64,000 bases of DNA from Phycisphaerae bacterium RAS1 (lineage in GTDB: Bacteria; Planctomycetota; Phycisphaerae; UBA1845; Fen-1342), in contig SMLU01000004.1 in NCBI GenBank assembly GCA_007859745.1, positions 248,001-312,000 on the forward strand, given 5' to 3'. The notes below the pieces were generated by a model. It saw nothing but the letters and a program-made list of their open reading frames with translations. It searched no databases and had not been told where the DNA came from. Positions 50,774 to 58,337 of this stretch are shown here, in pieces; positions within the stretch are counted from its first letter, which is position 1; every line of letters starts with the position of its first letter. Both the position numbers and the translations under genes were made by a program.

Positions 50774-51111
50774 CTGAGAAGCAGATCCAGATCGCGATCC
50801 TGCGCGAGTTCGGCACGCGGCGCGACATGCGCCTGTGGCGGGCGAACGTCGGCGTTGCGCGCCTCGGCGGTCCGCGGCGCGCCGGCGGGCGCGTCGTGCG
50901 GTTCGGCCTGCCCGGCCAGGCGGACCTAACCGGCATCCTGCCGAGCGGCGTGCGCTTGGAGATCGAGGTCAAGGGACCGGCCGGCCGGCAGACCGAGGAG
51001 CAGCGCGCCTTCCAGGGGATGATCGAACGCTCCGGCGGTGTGTACGTGCTCGCGCGGTCGGTACAGGACGTATGGGCGGCAATCGGGAGTTACCTGCGTG
51101 ATCAGGGATGA
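50770..51111 (+). CDS. VRR-NUC nuclease, apparent CTG start codon
   Basis: 113 aa if translation starts at CTG 50770. The sequence from there ('TEKQIQIAILREFG') is the normal VRR-NUC N-terminus with its catalytic Glu, and the core continues with 'GLPGQADLTGIL' (metal Asp) and 'RLEIEVKGPAGRQTEEQ' (ExK). An ATG at 50827 exists but would remove the first helix. The start overlaps the helicase stop as CTGA, mirroring the ATGA overlaps nearby. VRR-NUC proteins are structure-specific nucleases; in phages they are thought to act on branched DNA. The gene overlaps the primase by 14 nt. Confidence 0.82.
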   Translation: MTEKQIQIAILREFGTRRDMRLWRANVGVARLGGPRRAGGRVVRFGLPGQADLTGILPSGVRLEIEVKGPAGRQTEEQRAFQGMIERSGGVYVLARSVQDVWAAIGSYLRDQG

Positions 51112-53455
51112 TCCGCTGCAGAACGTGCTCAGTCGCCTGACCGGCGTCCGCAGGTGCGGCGACAGCCACGAAGCGCGTTGCCCTGCGCATGACGACCAAC
51201 ACGCCAGCCTCAGCGTCGCGCTCGGCGACGACGGACGCGTGTTGCTGCACTGCCACGCCGGCTGCGCGCCCGTCGCCGTGTGCAAGGCGATGGGCCTGCG
51301 CCTGGGTGATCTGTTTCCGCCCAGCAACAGCGGCGACGGGCACGCGCGCATCGAAGCAACCTACGACTACCGCGACGCCGCGGGCGAGCTGGTCTTCCAG
51401 GTAGTGCGCTACGAGGGGAAGCAGTTCAAACAGCGCCGGCCGAACGACAACGGTGGATGGAACTGGAAGCTCGGCCGCACGCCGCGTGTCCTGTACCGGT
51501 TGCCGGAACTACTTGCGGCGAGTCCAGATGAATGGGTCTTCGTCGTCGAAGGCGAGAAGGACTCCGACCGGCTCGCCTCTGCCGGCTTGATTGCGACGTG
51601 CAACCCCGGCGGCGCCGGCAAGTGGAAAAAACTGTCGGACGACTCAGCGCTGCACGGTCGGCGCGTCGCAATCATCGCCGACAACGATGCCGCCGGTCGT
51701 GAGCACGCCGCGGACGTCGTCATGCGACTGCAGAACCGCGCCGCGGAGATTCGTAGTCTCGAGCTGCCGGGCCCGGGCAAGGACGCCAGCGATTGGTTCG
51801 ACGCCGGCGGGACGGTCGATGAGCTGCTCCGCCTGGTCGAGGCGGCGCGGGACGCGCCGACGCCGCCGGTTGCGCCTACTCGCGCCGCTGGCGGGCCGGC
51901 ACGCCCGAACGTCTTCATCGACACCGAGGAGCATCGCGTCGTTCTCGAGACAATCGCGGCGCTCAGGGCCGACCCGGACCTGTATCAGCGTGGCGGCATC
52001 CTCGTGCGCGTCATCCGCGACCGCCAACCCAGCGACGGCATCTTGCGCTGTGACGGCTCGGCCACGATTCAGGCCATGCCGGCTCCGAATCTGCGCGAAC
52101 GTATGACGCGCGTCGCCACGTTCACCAAGCTCAATCGCAAGGGCGAGGAAGTCGCCGCACATCCGGCCGCGTGGCTGGTGAGCGCGGTCGAGGCCCGCGC
52201 CGAGTGGGACGGCGTCCGTCACCTGATGGGCGCCTCCGATGCGCCGATCCTCCGTCCTGATGGGTCGGTCTGGCAGGCCCCCGGATACGACGAACGCACG
52301 GGCGTGCTGTTCGAGCCGGTGCCCGGCGCTTCGTTCCCGCCGATCGACAGCGAGGTCAATATCGACGATGCCGACGCTGCCCTCACCACGCTGCTGGAGG
52401 TCGTCTGCGATTTCCCGTTCGAGTCCGAAGAACACAAGTCGGCGTGGCTGGCGGCGCTGCTGACGCCGCTGGCGCGGTTCGCATTCACAGGTCCGTCGCC
52501 GCTGTTCCTGATCGACGCCAACATTCGGGGGGCCGGGAAGGGCCTGCTGGCCCAAGCCATCGGGCGGATCGTTCTCGGTCGCGAGATGCCGGTCAGCAGC
52601 TACTCCCACGACGCCGACGAAATGCGGAAGAAGATCACGTCTATCGCCATCGCCGGCGACCGCATGATCCTGCTCGACAACCTCGAGGGCAGTTTCGGCA
52701 ATGACGCACTGGACCGGGCGCTGACGAGTACGCGCTGGAAGGACCGCATCCTCGGCAAGAGCGAGGAGATCGAGCTGCCGCTGATCCCGGCCTGGTATGC
52801 GACCGGGAACAACGTCCAAGTCGCCGCTGACACAATGCGGCGGATCATCCACGTCCGGCTGGACTGCCTGAACGAACGACCGGAAGAGCGTTCCGGATTC
52901 AAGCACGACAACCTGCTCGCCTGGGTCGAAGCGCGTCGCGGAGCGCTGCTTTCCGCGGCGCTGACGATCCTGTCGGCGTATCTGCGGTCGGGGCGGCGCA
53001 CGCACAACCTCAAGCCGTTCGGAAGCTTCGAAGGCTGGTCGAACGTCGTTCGAGAGGCCGTCGTTTGGGTCGGCCTGCCCGATCCATGCCTGACCCGCAC
53101 CAAGCTGGCCGAGTCGGCTGACAGCACCGCCGACGCGCTGGGGCAACTCGTCTCGGCATGGAAGCAGTACGACTGGTCGGGCAACGGCGTCGTCGTCTCC
53201 GAAATGCTCAACTCTCTCTATCCGCCGCAGCGCGAGCATGCGCAGCGCGATGAAGCGAGCGTCGCCATGCGGGCGGCGATCGAAAACGTCGTTGGATGTC
53301 CACCCGGGAAACCGCCGACGAGCCGCCAGGTCGGCAACAAGCTACGGCATTTCCGGCGACGGGTCGTCGGGGGCGTCTACCTGGACTTCAACCCAAACGA
53401 ATACCACCGCAACGGCGTGGTCTGGAGGCTCAAGAATGTCGAAGCGGATGCCTGA
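51098..53455 (+). CDS. Phage primase-helicase (zinc/TOPRIM plus ATPase)
   Basis: 785 aa from a GTG at 51098 overlapping the VRR-NUC gene. The N-terminal CHC2-like zinc motif 'CPAHDD...LHCHAGC' (~27-60) is followed by a TOPRIM domain: 'FVVEGEKDSDRL' (~148, catalytic Glu) and 'VAIIADNDAAGREHA' (~193, DxD-like). The C-terminal half is a P-loop ATPase with 'DANIRGAGKGLL' (~474) and 'MILLDNLEG', resembling phage or plasmid replicative ATPases. It should prime and drive replication of the element. A large inverted repeat begins 2 nt after its stop codon. Confidence 0.85.
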   Translation: MIRDDPLQNVLSRLTGVRRCGDSHEARCPAHDDQHASLSVALGDDGRVLLHCHAGCAPVAVCKAMGLRLGDLFPPSNSGDGHARIEATYDYRDAAGELVFQVVRYEGKQFKQRRPNDNGGWNWKLGRTPRVLYRLPELLAASPDEWVFVVEGEKDSDRLASAGLIATCNPGGAGKWKKLSDDSALHGRRVAIIADNDAAGREHAADVVMRLQNRAAEIRSLELPGPGKDASDWFDAGGTVDELLRLVEAARDAPTPPVAPTRAAGGPARPNVFIDTEEHRVVLETIAALRADPDLYQRGGILVRVIRDRQPSDGILRCDGSATIQAMPAPNLRERMTRVATFTKLNRKGEEVAAHPAAWLVSAVEARAEWDGVRHLMGASDAPILRPDGSVWQAPGYDERTGVLFEPVPGASFPPIDSEVNIDDADAALTTLLEVVCDFPFESEEHKSAWLAALLTPLARFAFTGPSPLFLIDANIRGAGKGLLAQAIGRIVLGREMPVSSYSHDADEMRKKITSIAIAGDRMILLDNLEGSFGNDALDRALTSTRWKDRILGKSEEIELPLIPAWYATGNNVQVAADTMRRIIHVRLDCLNERPEERSGFKHDNLLAWVEARRGALLSAALTILSAYLRSGRRTHNLKPFGSFEGWSNVVREAVVWVGLPDPCLTRTKLAESADSTADALGQLVSAWKQYDWSGNGVVVSEMLNSLYPPQREHAQRDEASVAMRAAIENVVGCPPGKPPTSRQVGNKLRHFRRRVVGGVYLDFNPNEYHRNGVVWRLKNVEADA

Positions 53456-53947
53456 GTTGCGACTCTGCGACTCTGCGACTCTTTTTCACCCCCCTTCGCG
53501 CGCGAACTTCAAGGGTCGAAAGAATACAGAAATCATTCTGTATAGGGGCCGAAACAGAGTCGCAGAGTCGCAGAGTCGCAAGACCGACTCGCGCCGGCAG
53601 GTCCGAGGGCCGCGCTCAGGTCCGAGTGCGCGAACTGGCGCAGGCGGCCGACTCGGAGCTTTTCGCCAGCGGTTCCTCCCCGGCCGAAATCGCCCGGAGG
53701 GCACGCGGGAACAGACGCCATTAGCGACAGAGTTTGTTCTGGCGGTCCGGGCTGCCGCCCCGTGCCGCGACGTGGCGCGATTGGGGCGAGCGTGGGCGAT
53801 TCGGGCGGCCGGGTCGTACCCGCGTACCACCTGGCGGCCCATTGGCGAGGGCCGGCGTTCGTGGCGAACCCGGGCGACCAGGCTGGCGCGGGACTGAATG
53901 TGGGCGGGCGCGCGGACGCGCCGCCGTTATGACACGGAGGTTGATCG
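53456..53947. other. 492-nt non-coding region after the primase
   Basis: It opens with a 125-nt nested inverted repeat (53457-53581). The remainder (53582-53947) has open frames on both strands but none with a ribosome site and a recognisable protein. A 'GGAGGTTGATCG' at 53937-53947 serves the methyltransferase start. An origin, a regulatory structure or a site of deleted genes are all possible. Confidence 0.5.
53457..53581. repeat. Nested inverted repeat with 8-bp iterons
   Basis: The arms 53457-53482 and 53556-53581 are perfect 26-nt complements; each is made of three tandem 'GCGACTCT' units (or the complement) plus two bases. The 73-nt loop between them contains a second perfect stem, 'ATACAGAA'/'TTCTGTAT' (53524-53531 with 53536-53543), around 'ATCA'. 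Both arms and the inner stem are exact. Confidence 0.97.
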
Positions 53948-55336
53948 ATGCAGATTGAGTTGCGGCCGTTGGCCGAGGTCAGACCGTACGAGAAGAACCC
54001 GCGCGACAACGATGCGGCCGTAGCGGCCGTCGCCGAATCGATCCGACGCTTCGGGTTCCGGCAGCCGATCGTCGTGGACGAAGCCAGCGTGATCGTCTGC
54101 GGGCACACACGCTGGAAGGCGGCGCAGAAGCTCGGACTCGACAAGGTGCCCGTGCATGTCGCCCGCGACCTGACGCCCGAACAGGTGCGTGCCTACCGCA
54201 TCGCCGACAACAAGACCAACGAGCTGGCCGAGTGGAATATGGACCTGCTGCCGATCGAGATCGCCGAGCTGCGCGACGCCGGCATCGATTGGTCGCTGCT
54301 GGGTTTCGACACAGACGACCTCGCAAAGCTGTTTGATGCGGCCGACGGCGTGAAGCAGGGCCTGACCGATCCCGACGACATCCCGGCGCCGCCGGACGAG
54401 GCGATCACGCGGCCGGGCGACCTGTGGATTCTGAGGAGCGAAGGCGGCGTCGAGCATCGGCTGCTGTGCGGCGACAGCAGTTCGCCGACTGACGTTGACC
54501 GGCTGCTCGACGGCGCTCCTATTCACCTGGTCAACACCGATCCGCCCTACAACGTGAAGGTCGAGCCGCGCAGCAACAACGCGATTGCAGCCGGCCTGTC
54601 GTCGTTCCCGGCGACCGCGTCGGCGCGCGAAGGCGGTGGGCTGACGCACCACCAAGGCTTCGACGTCGCACGTCAGGGGCCGAAGAAGGCGACGACGGCG
54701 AAGCTGCGCGCCAAGGACCGGCCGCTGGCGAACGACTTCGTCTCCGACGCGGCCTTCGACGCGATGCTGGACGCCTGGTTTGGCAACATGGCCCGCGTGC
54801 TGCTGCCCGGCCGCGGGTTCTACATTTGGGGCGGCTACGCCAATCTCGGCAACTACCCGCCCTTCCTGAAGAAGCACGGCCTCTACTTCTCGCAGGGAAT
54901 CGTCTGGGACAAGCAGCACCCGGTGCTGACGCGGAAGGATTTCATGGGGGCCTTCGAGATTTGCTTCTACGGCTGGCGCGAGGGCGCCGGGCATGTCTAC
55001 CTCGGGCCGACGAACGCGACCGACCTCTGGCATGTCAAAAAGGTCAACCCGCAGAGCATGGTGCACTTGACGGAGAAGCCCGTCGAACTGGCGACGCGGG
55101 CGATGCAGTACTCGAGCCGACCCGGCGAGAACGTGCTGGACCTCTTCGGCGGCAGCGGCTCGACGCTGATCGCGGCCGACCAGACTGGTCGCCGGGCGTT
55201 CCTGATGGAGCTCGACCCACCGTATTGCGACGTCATCGTCGAGCGGTTCGAAAAGTTCTCGGGGAGGAAGGCGGAGAGAATCTCAGCCAGTGAGAACGCC
55301 GCGACGGCTGCCGCGGCGTCTGCGGGAGGGGTGTGA
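53948..55336 (+). CDS. ParB-like domain fused to DNA methyltransferase
   Basis: 462 aa, 'GGAGGTTGATCG' before the ATG. The N-terminal ParB/Srx-like domain (~1-120) has 'RFGFRQPIVVDE' and 'VCGHTRWKAAQKLG' (GHTR in place of GERR). The methyltransferase has 'VNTDPPYNVKV' (DPPY catalytic motif, ~197) and 'VLDLFGGSGSTLIAA' (SAM site) near the C-terminus, i.e. the beta-class order for N6-adenine or N4-cytosine methylation. Such fusions are common on phages and may protect DNA from host restriction or mark it for packaging. No partner nuclease is adjacent. It converges on the HARE-HTH gene. Confidence 0.9.
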   Translation: MQIELRPLAEVRPYEKNPRDNDAAVAAVAESIRRFGFRQPIVVDEASVIVCGHTRWKAAQKLGLDKVPVHVARDLTPEQVRAYRIADNKTNELAEWNMDLLPIEIAELRDAGIDWSLLGFDTDDLAKLFDAADGVKQGLTDPDDIPAPPDEAITRPGDLWILRSEGGVEHRLLCGDSSSPTDVDRLLDGAPIHLVNTDPPYNVKVEPRSNNAIAAGLSSFPATASAREGGGLTHHQGFDVARQGPKKATTAKLRAKDRPLANDFVSDAAFDAMLDAWFGNMARVLLPGRGFYIWGGYANLGNYPPFLKKHGLYFSQGIVWDKQHPVLTRKDFMGAFEICFYGWREGAGHVYLGPTNATDLWHVKKVNPQSMVHLTEKPVELATRAMQYSSRPGENVLDLFGGSGSTLIAADQTGRRAFLMELDPPYCDVIVERFEKFSGRKAERISASENAATAAAASAGGV

Positions 55337-55341
55337 GGATG

Positions 55342-56280
55342 CTACGCGTCGGCGTACTCGAACTGCCCGCGGTCGACCTTCTTGAAGCGCGCCTCGCCGC
55401 CCTTGGCGTTCACTTCGCGCAGGATGGCGGCGTAGAGCGTGGCGCTGGGCGTCTTGCCGTTGGGGCTGGTCCAGAGGTTCTGCTCGGCCATCGTCGCGAT
55501 CAGTTCGACGCAGTTCATTGGCTTGCCGGCGGCCTTGAGCACCTGCGCCGCGGCGTCGAGGGCGCTGAGGCGCTTGGGCTTGGCGTCGGCCGCGGGCTGG
55601 CGCTGGGCTTTCGGCGTCGGCGCGGCCTTCGCCTTCGCGGCCGCCGGCTTCTTGATGCTCTTGGTGCCGGACTTCCTCGCGTTCTTGCTGCTCTTGGACA
55701 TGGGACTCTCCTTCGTGTTGGTAGCTACATTCGTATGCTCGTCGTTCGCGCCGGCGGAACCGTCCGCCGGCGTCTCGTTGGTCTCGCAGGCCCGCAGCCA
55801 GCAGGCGCTGCACAGCGGTTTGCCCAAATGGTTGACGGCCGTTTCGCCGCGGCAGCGGGGCGTGCTGCAGCGGTCGGGGTCGCGGTACTTGGCGGAGCCG
55901 TCGCGGTTGCCGTGATCGGGGATGTTTTCCCACGAGCGCGCGTTTGCTTCGCATTGGACCGAATCGAGCGCGTTGGCCAGTGGCACGGTCGTCAATCCGC
56001 GCCGGATGTCCTGCGCCATGCGCTCGCCGTCGATGCGGTCCAGCGGCGGCGGGTACGTGCCGGTTTCGGCCATCGTCTCGGCCCTGTCGGCCGCGGTGTG
56101 CCGGAATGGAGCGCGCTCTCGGAACTGCTCGGGGCGGCGGACGTGCTCCTGCTTGCCGGTTTCGATGTCCGTGACGATCCAACCGCCGGTCTTCGGTTGA
56201 TCGTCGACGCGGACATTCGCCACGCCGCGGTCGAGCCGGCAGATGTACTCTTCGCCAACGTTGATTTCCTCGCGTCGCAT
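55342..56280 (-). CDS. HARE-HTH domain protein with KOW-like and zinc segments
   Basis: 312 aa. The N-terminal ~60 residues ('VGEEYICRLDRGVANVRVDD') resemble the small barrel-like protein encoded next door. A Cys cluster ('CSTPRCRGE...LCSACW', ~138-162) may bind zinc. After a Lys/Ala-rich linker, the last ~75 residues ('LSALDAAAQVLKAAGKPMNC' through 'LYAAILREVNAKGG') match the HARE-HTH winged helix, a DNA-binding fold linked to restriction and modification. A strong internal ribosome site ('AAGGAG') and ATG at 55701 could also produce a 119-aa HARE-HTH protein alone; both forms may exist. It converges on the methyltransferase with a 5-nt gap. Confidence 0.72.
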   Translation of the reverse strand: MRREEINVGEEYICRLDRGVANVRVDDQPKTGGWIVTDIETGKQEHVRRPEQFRERAPFRHTAADRAETMAETGTYPPPLDRIDGERMAQDIRRGLTTVPLANALDSVQCEANARSWENIPDHGNRDGSAKYRDPDRCSTPRCRGETAVNHLGKPLCSACWLRACETNETPADGSAGANDEHTNVATNTKESPMSKSSKNARKSGTKSIKKPAAAKAKAAPTPKAQRQPAADAKPKRLSALDAAAQVLKAAGKPMNCVELIATMAEQNLWTSPNGKTPSATLYAAILREVNAKGGEARFKKVDRGQFEYADA

Positions 56281-56283
56281 GGG

Positions 56284-56511
56284 CTACTCCGTATGCAGCG
56301 AGGTGACGATCTGGTTGATCGTCGCGTCCCGCCGCGGCCTAACGGCGCAGCGCAGCCGCTGGGCGCTGCGGATGTGAATCCGTCGGGCCGTGGCGAGGTT
56401 GGTCGCCTCCCACCCGCCGTAGACGCTCTCGCGGTCGATCCGCACGCGGCAACGGTTGCCGCTGACCTTGGCGACGTAGATGCCGCCGATCGTGACGTCT
56501 CTCTTCTTCAT
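56284..56511 (-). CDS. Small KOW-like domain protein
   Basis: 75 aa. '[20 protein letters not shown]' and '[20 protein letters not shown]' form a small beta-barrel-like unit, similar to the N-terminus of the HARE-HTH protein 3 nt downstream ('VGEEYICRLDRGVANVRVDD'). Nucleic-acid or protein binding is possible. Function unknown. Confidence 0.6.
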   Translation of the reverse strand: MKKRDVTIGGIYVAKVSGNRCRVRIDRESVYGGWEATNLATARRIHIRSAQRLRCAVRPRRDATINQIVTSLHTE

Positions 56512-56640
56512 CGCGTTCTCCTTCTTGCCTCGTCAGGCCCGGGTCTCAAGCGCCCAGGCGACGCGGGTCGCGTCGGTTGCGTCGTGGAGGCTGTTTCAGC
56601 GTCCGTCATGCAGCGAGCCGCGACCCGCGTTTCGGCGGCG

Positions 56641-56988
56641 TCACTTGTCGCAGATGCAGTCGTTGCGGCAGCAGGCCGTGCAGGTGCCGAGCGACTCGTC
56701 ATCCGTATCCTCGTCCTCGTCGTCGTCATCGGCGGTCGTCGCGTAGCCGCTCTGGACGATGGTGATCTGGAACTCGCTGCCATCCGCGAGCCGCAGCACC
56801 AGGCCTGCGTTGTGCGTCAGGTAGCCGCCGTCGGCGAAGCCCGTGACGGCGCATTCCGCGAGCGCGCCGTCGCCATCGATGTCGTCCTTCCAGGCTTCGG
56901 ACTCGTCGCGCTCGTCGTCGGGCGCGGCGCGGTTGCTGAGTTCGTCGAGCAGATTCTCAAGAATCGCTTGAACGTCGTGGCCGGTCAT
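56641..56988 (-). CDS. Small acidic protein with Cys-rich tail
   Basis: 115 aa. The C-terminal third is a run of Asp/Glu ('DDDDEDEDTDDE') followed by four Cys ('CTACCRNDCICDK') that could bind metal. The strong negative charge recalls DNA-mimic proteins, but that is only an analogy. Part of the minus-strand cluster of tiny genes. 'AGGAGCAACGACC' precedes the ATG. Confidence 0.55.
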   Translation of the reverse strand: MTGHDVQAILENLLDELSNRAAPDDERDESEAWKDDIDGDGALAECAVTGFADGGYLTHNAGLVLRLADGSEFQITIVQSGYATTADDDDEDEDTDDESLGTCTACCRNDCICDK

Positions 56989-57003
56989 GGTCGTTGCTCC
57001 TTC

Positions 57004-57231
57004 CTAATTCACCGGGACGGTCATGATGATGTTGCGACCGTCCGGCAGGTCGTGGTCGAACAGGTAGGCGAACTCGACGCCCGCGGCGGCCAGGCGCTCG
57101 GCCTCAGCCCGTGGCATTGCGTAGTACTTGCCGCCGAGCGACAGCGCCCGGTCGTCGCGAGGGTCGGCGTAGGTGTGCTGGATGGCCTCGCCGGCGCTGT
57201 CGAACTCGGTGGCGGTGAACTCGATCGTCAT
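57004..57231 (-). CDS. Small protein of unknown function
   Basis: 75 aa. A compact alpha/beta sequence ('MTIEFTATEFDSAGEAIQHT' and 'AERLAAAGVEFAYLFDH'). No family recognised. Its stop lies 15 nt before the start of the acidic protein gene, in the same minus-strand run. Confidence 0.55.
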   Translation of the reverse strand: MTIEFTATEFDSAGEAIQHTYADPRDDRALSLGGKYYAMPRAEAERLAAAGVEFAYLFDHDLPDGRNIIMTVPVN

Positions 57232-57270
57232 GGCGGTCTCTCCTCTTTGGGGTTCGCGCGGCGCGTTGGT

Positions 57271-57465
57271 TCAGAACTCGAATCCGAGCTTCAGGCAGCG
57301 TTCCATGTCTGTCACGGCCATTTCCCTGGCCCGCAGAATGCGCGACGCCCACGCGGCGATGCCGAGGCTCTGGCAACTTGCGCATTCGCGCAGGAACTTC
57401 CTCAGGTCGTTGTCGAGCCTCATCGTCGTTCGCGTCGTTTTCGCGTTGTGGTTGGTCGTCGTCAT
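57271..57465 (-). CDS. Small RHH-like protein with NAKT leader
   Basis: 64 aa. It opens with the leader 'MTTTNHNAKTTRT', shared with two neighbours, then 'TMRLDNDLRKFLRECASC' and a second helix ('IAAWASRILRARE') that resemble a ribbon-helix-helix DNA-binding unit. 'TAGGAGCCAACGAC' precedes the ATG. It could be a transcription factor of the accessory cluster; this is inference. Confidence 0.6.
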   Translation of the reverse strand: MTTTNHNAKTTRTTMRLDNDLRKFLRECASCQSLGIAAWASRILRAREMAVTDMERCLKLGFEF

Positions 57466-57486
57466 GTCGTTGGCTCCTACCCCAGC

Positions 57487-57699
57487 TCAGCGTGGGGCGT
57501 ACTCGTAACCCATCTGTTCCAGTCGGGCGGCGTCGGCGGGCGTGACCACCCACCACTCGTTCCGGTCTTCGTCGGCGTGGCCAAGCATCACCCGCGTCGG
57601 CTTGCCGGGCTGGTCGCAGAACGACCATGCCGACTCCGGCGCGTTGAACACGAACCCGTAGATCTGTCGGCCGTCTTTCGTCGTCGCCAAGCGCGTCAT
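57487..57699 (-). CDS. Small protein of unknown function
   Basis: 70 aa. 'GFVFNAPESAWSFCDQPGKP' and 'VVTPADAARLEQMGYEYA' resemble the pattern of the 75-aa protein at 57004 ('AERLAAAGVEFAYL'), hinting at a shared small fold. 'CAAGGAGAACCGCG' precedes the ATG. Function unknown. Confidence 0.55.
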   Translation of the reverse strand: MTRLATTKDGRQIYGFVFNAPESAWSFCDQPGKPTRVMLGHADEDRNEWWVVTPADAARLEQMGYEYAPR

Positions 57700-57726
57700 C
57701 GCGGTTCTCCTTGCGTCGTCGTTTGT

Positions 57727-57933
57727 TCAGGCCTGCTCGGGCACGAAAAGGTCGCAGGCGTCCCAGGTCTCGAGGCCGTCGGCCGTGCGAACCAGGTAGG
57801 TCCAGGCGTGAATGCCGTTGCGGCGGAAGGTCCCCACCTGCTCGATGTGGCCGGGTTCGCCGTCGCTGGTGTTCACCACCAGCGTGCCGGGCGTCAGGAT
57901 CGTCGTCTTCGCGTTGTTCTTGGCCGTCGTCAT
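57727..57933 (-). CDS. Small protein with NAKT leader
   Basis: 68 aa. After the shared leader 'MTTAKNNAKTTIL', the rest ('GTLVVNTSDGEPGHIEQVGT' and 'AWTYLVRTADGLETWDACDL') looks like a small SH3/KOW-like beta barrel. Function unknown; part of the minus-strand run. Confidence 0.6.
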   Translation of the reverse strand: MTTAKNNAKTTILTPGTLVVNTSDGEPGHIEQVGTFRRNGIHAWTYLVRTADGLETWDACDLFVPEQA

Positions 57934-57945
57934 GGTCGTCGCTCC

Positions 57946-58170
57946 TTACCAGGCGTTCAGGTGGAGGATCGTCGAGGGCTTGTAGCCACACTTGCGGGCC
58001 TCGCGTTCGATCGCGCCGCGAACCGCGGGCGTCGCGCTGCGGCTGTTGTAGATGCGCGCCAGCCGGCCCCAGCTCAGCGTTTCAATCCGTCGGCCGCGGC
58101 GGCCATCCGCATTCAACCAGGTCATCAGGTTCGTTCGCGTCGTCTTCGCGTTGTTCTTGGTAGTCGTCAT
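57946..58170 (-). CDS. Small protein with NAKT leader
   Basis: 74 aa from the ATG at 58170, chosen because 'AAGGAGCGACGGCG' is directly upstream; an ATG at 58239 would add 23 residues. After the leader 'MTTTKNNAKTTRT' comes a basic, partly helical protein ('MTWLNADGRRGRRIETLSWG') that may contact DNA. It is the first gene of the minus-strand accessory run, divergent from the packaging genes. Function unknown. Confidence 0.6.
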   Translation of the reverse strand: MTTTKNNAKTTRTNLMTWLNADGRRGRRIETLSWGRLARIYNSRSATPAVRGAIEREARKCGYKPSTILHLNAW

Positions 58171-58337
58171 CGCCGTCGCTCCTTGGTACGCGTTTCGTTC
58201 GTACAGCACGACAGTGCCATGAGTCGACGAGAACATCAACTCGAATTCCGAGAATCGCTAGATATTCTCACTTGGGACCTGGGAGACGGGTCACCACCCG
58301 TGGGGAGTGGGTCACCACTCGGGTCGGGGAGGGCGGC

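Larger units (their letters stand above)
57424..58170 (-). repeat. Three copies of a ~42-nt translation-start leader
   Basis: The start codons at 58170, 57933 and 57465 (minus strand) are each followed by nearly the same ~33-42 nt, encoding 'MTTTKNNAKTTRT', 'MTTAKNNAKTTIL' and 'MTTTNHNAKTTRT', with similar ribosome sites ('AGGAGCGACG', 'AGGAGCGACG', 'AGGAGCCAAC') upstream. Beyond the leader the three proteins are unrelated. Confidence 0.88.

Noticed and set aside
53457-53581. Inverted repeat as a simple Rho-independent terminator of the primase gene
   Set aside because: The arms are 73 nt apart and the T-run follows the left arm, not the right, so a standard terminator is unlikely.
53582-53947. 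Possible small genes after the inverted repeat
   Set aside because: Open frames exist on both strands, but they are Arg-rich, start inside the repeat or lack ribosome sites, and match nothing recognisable.
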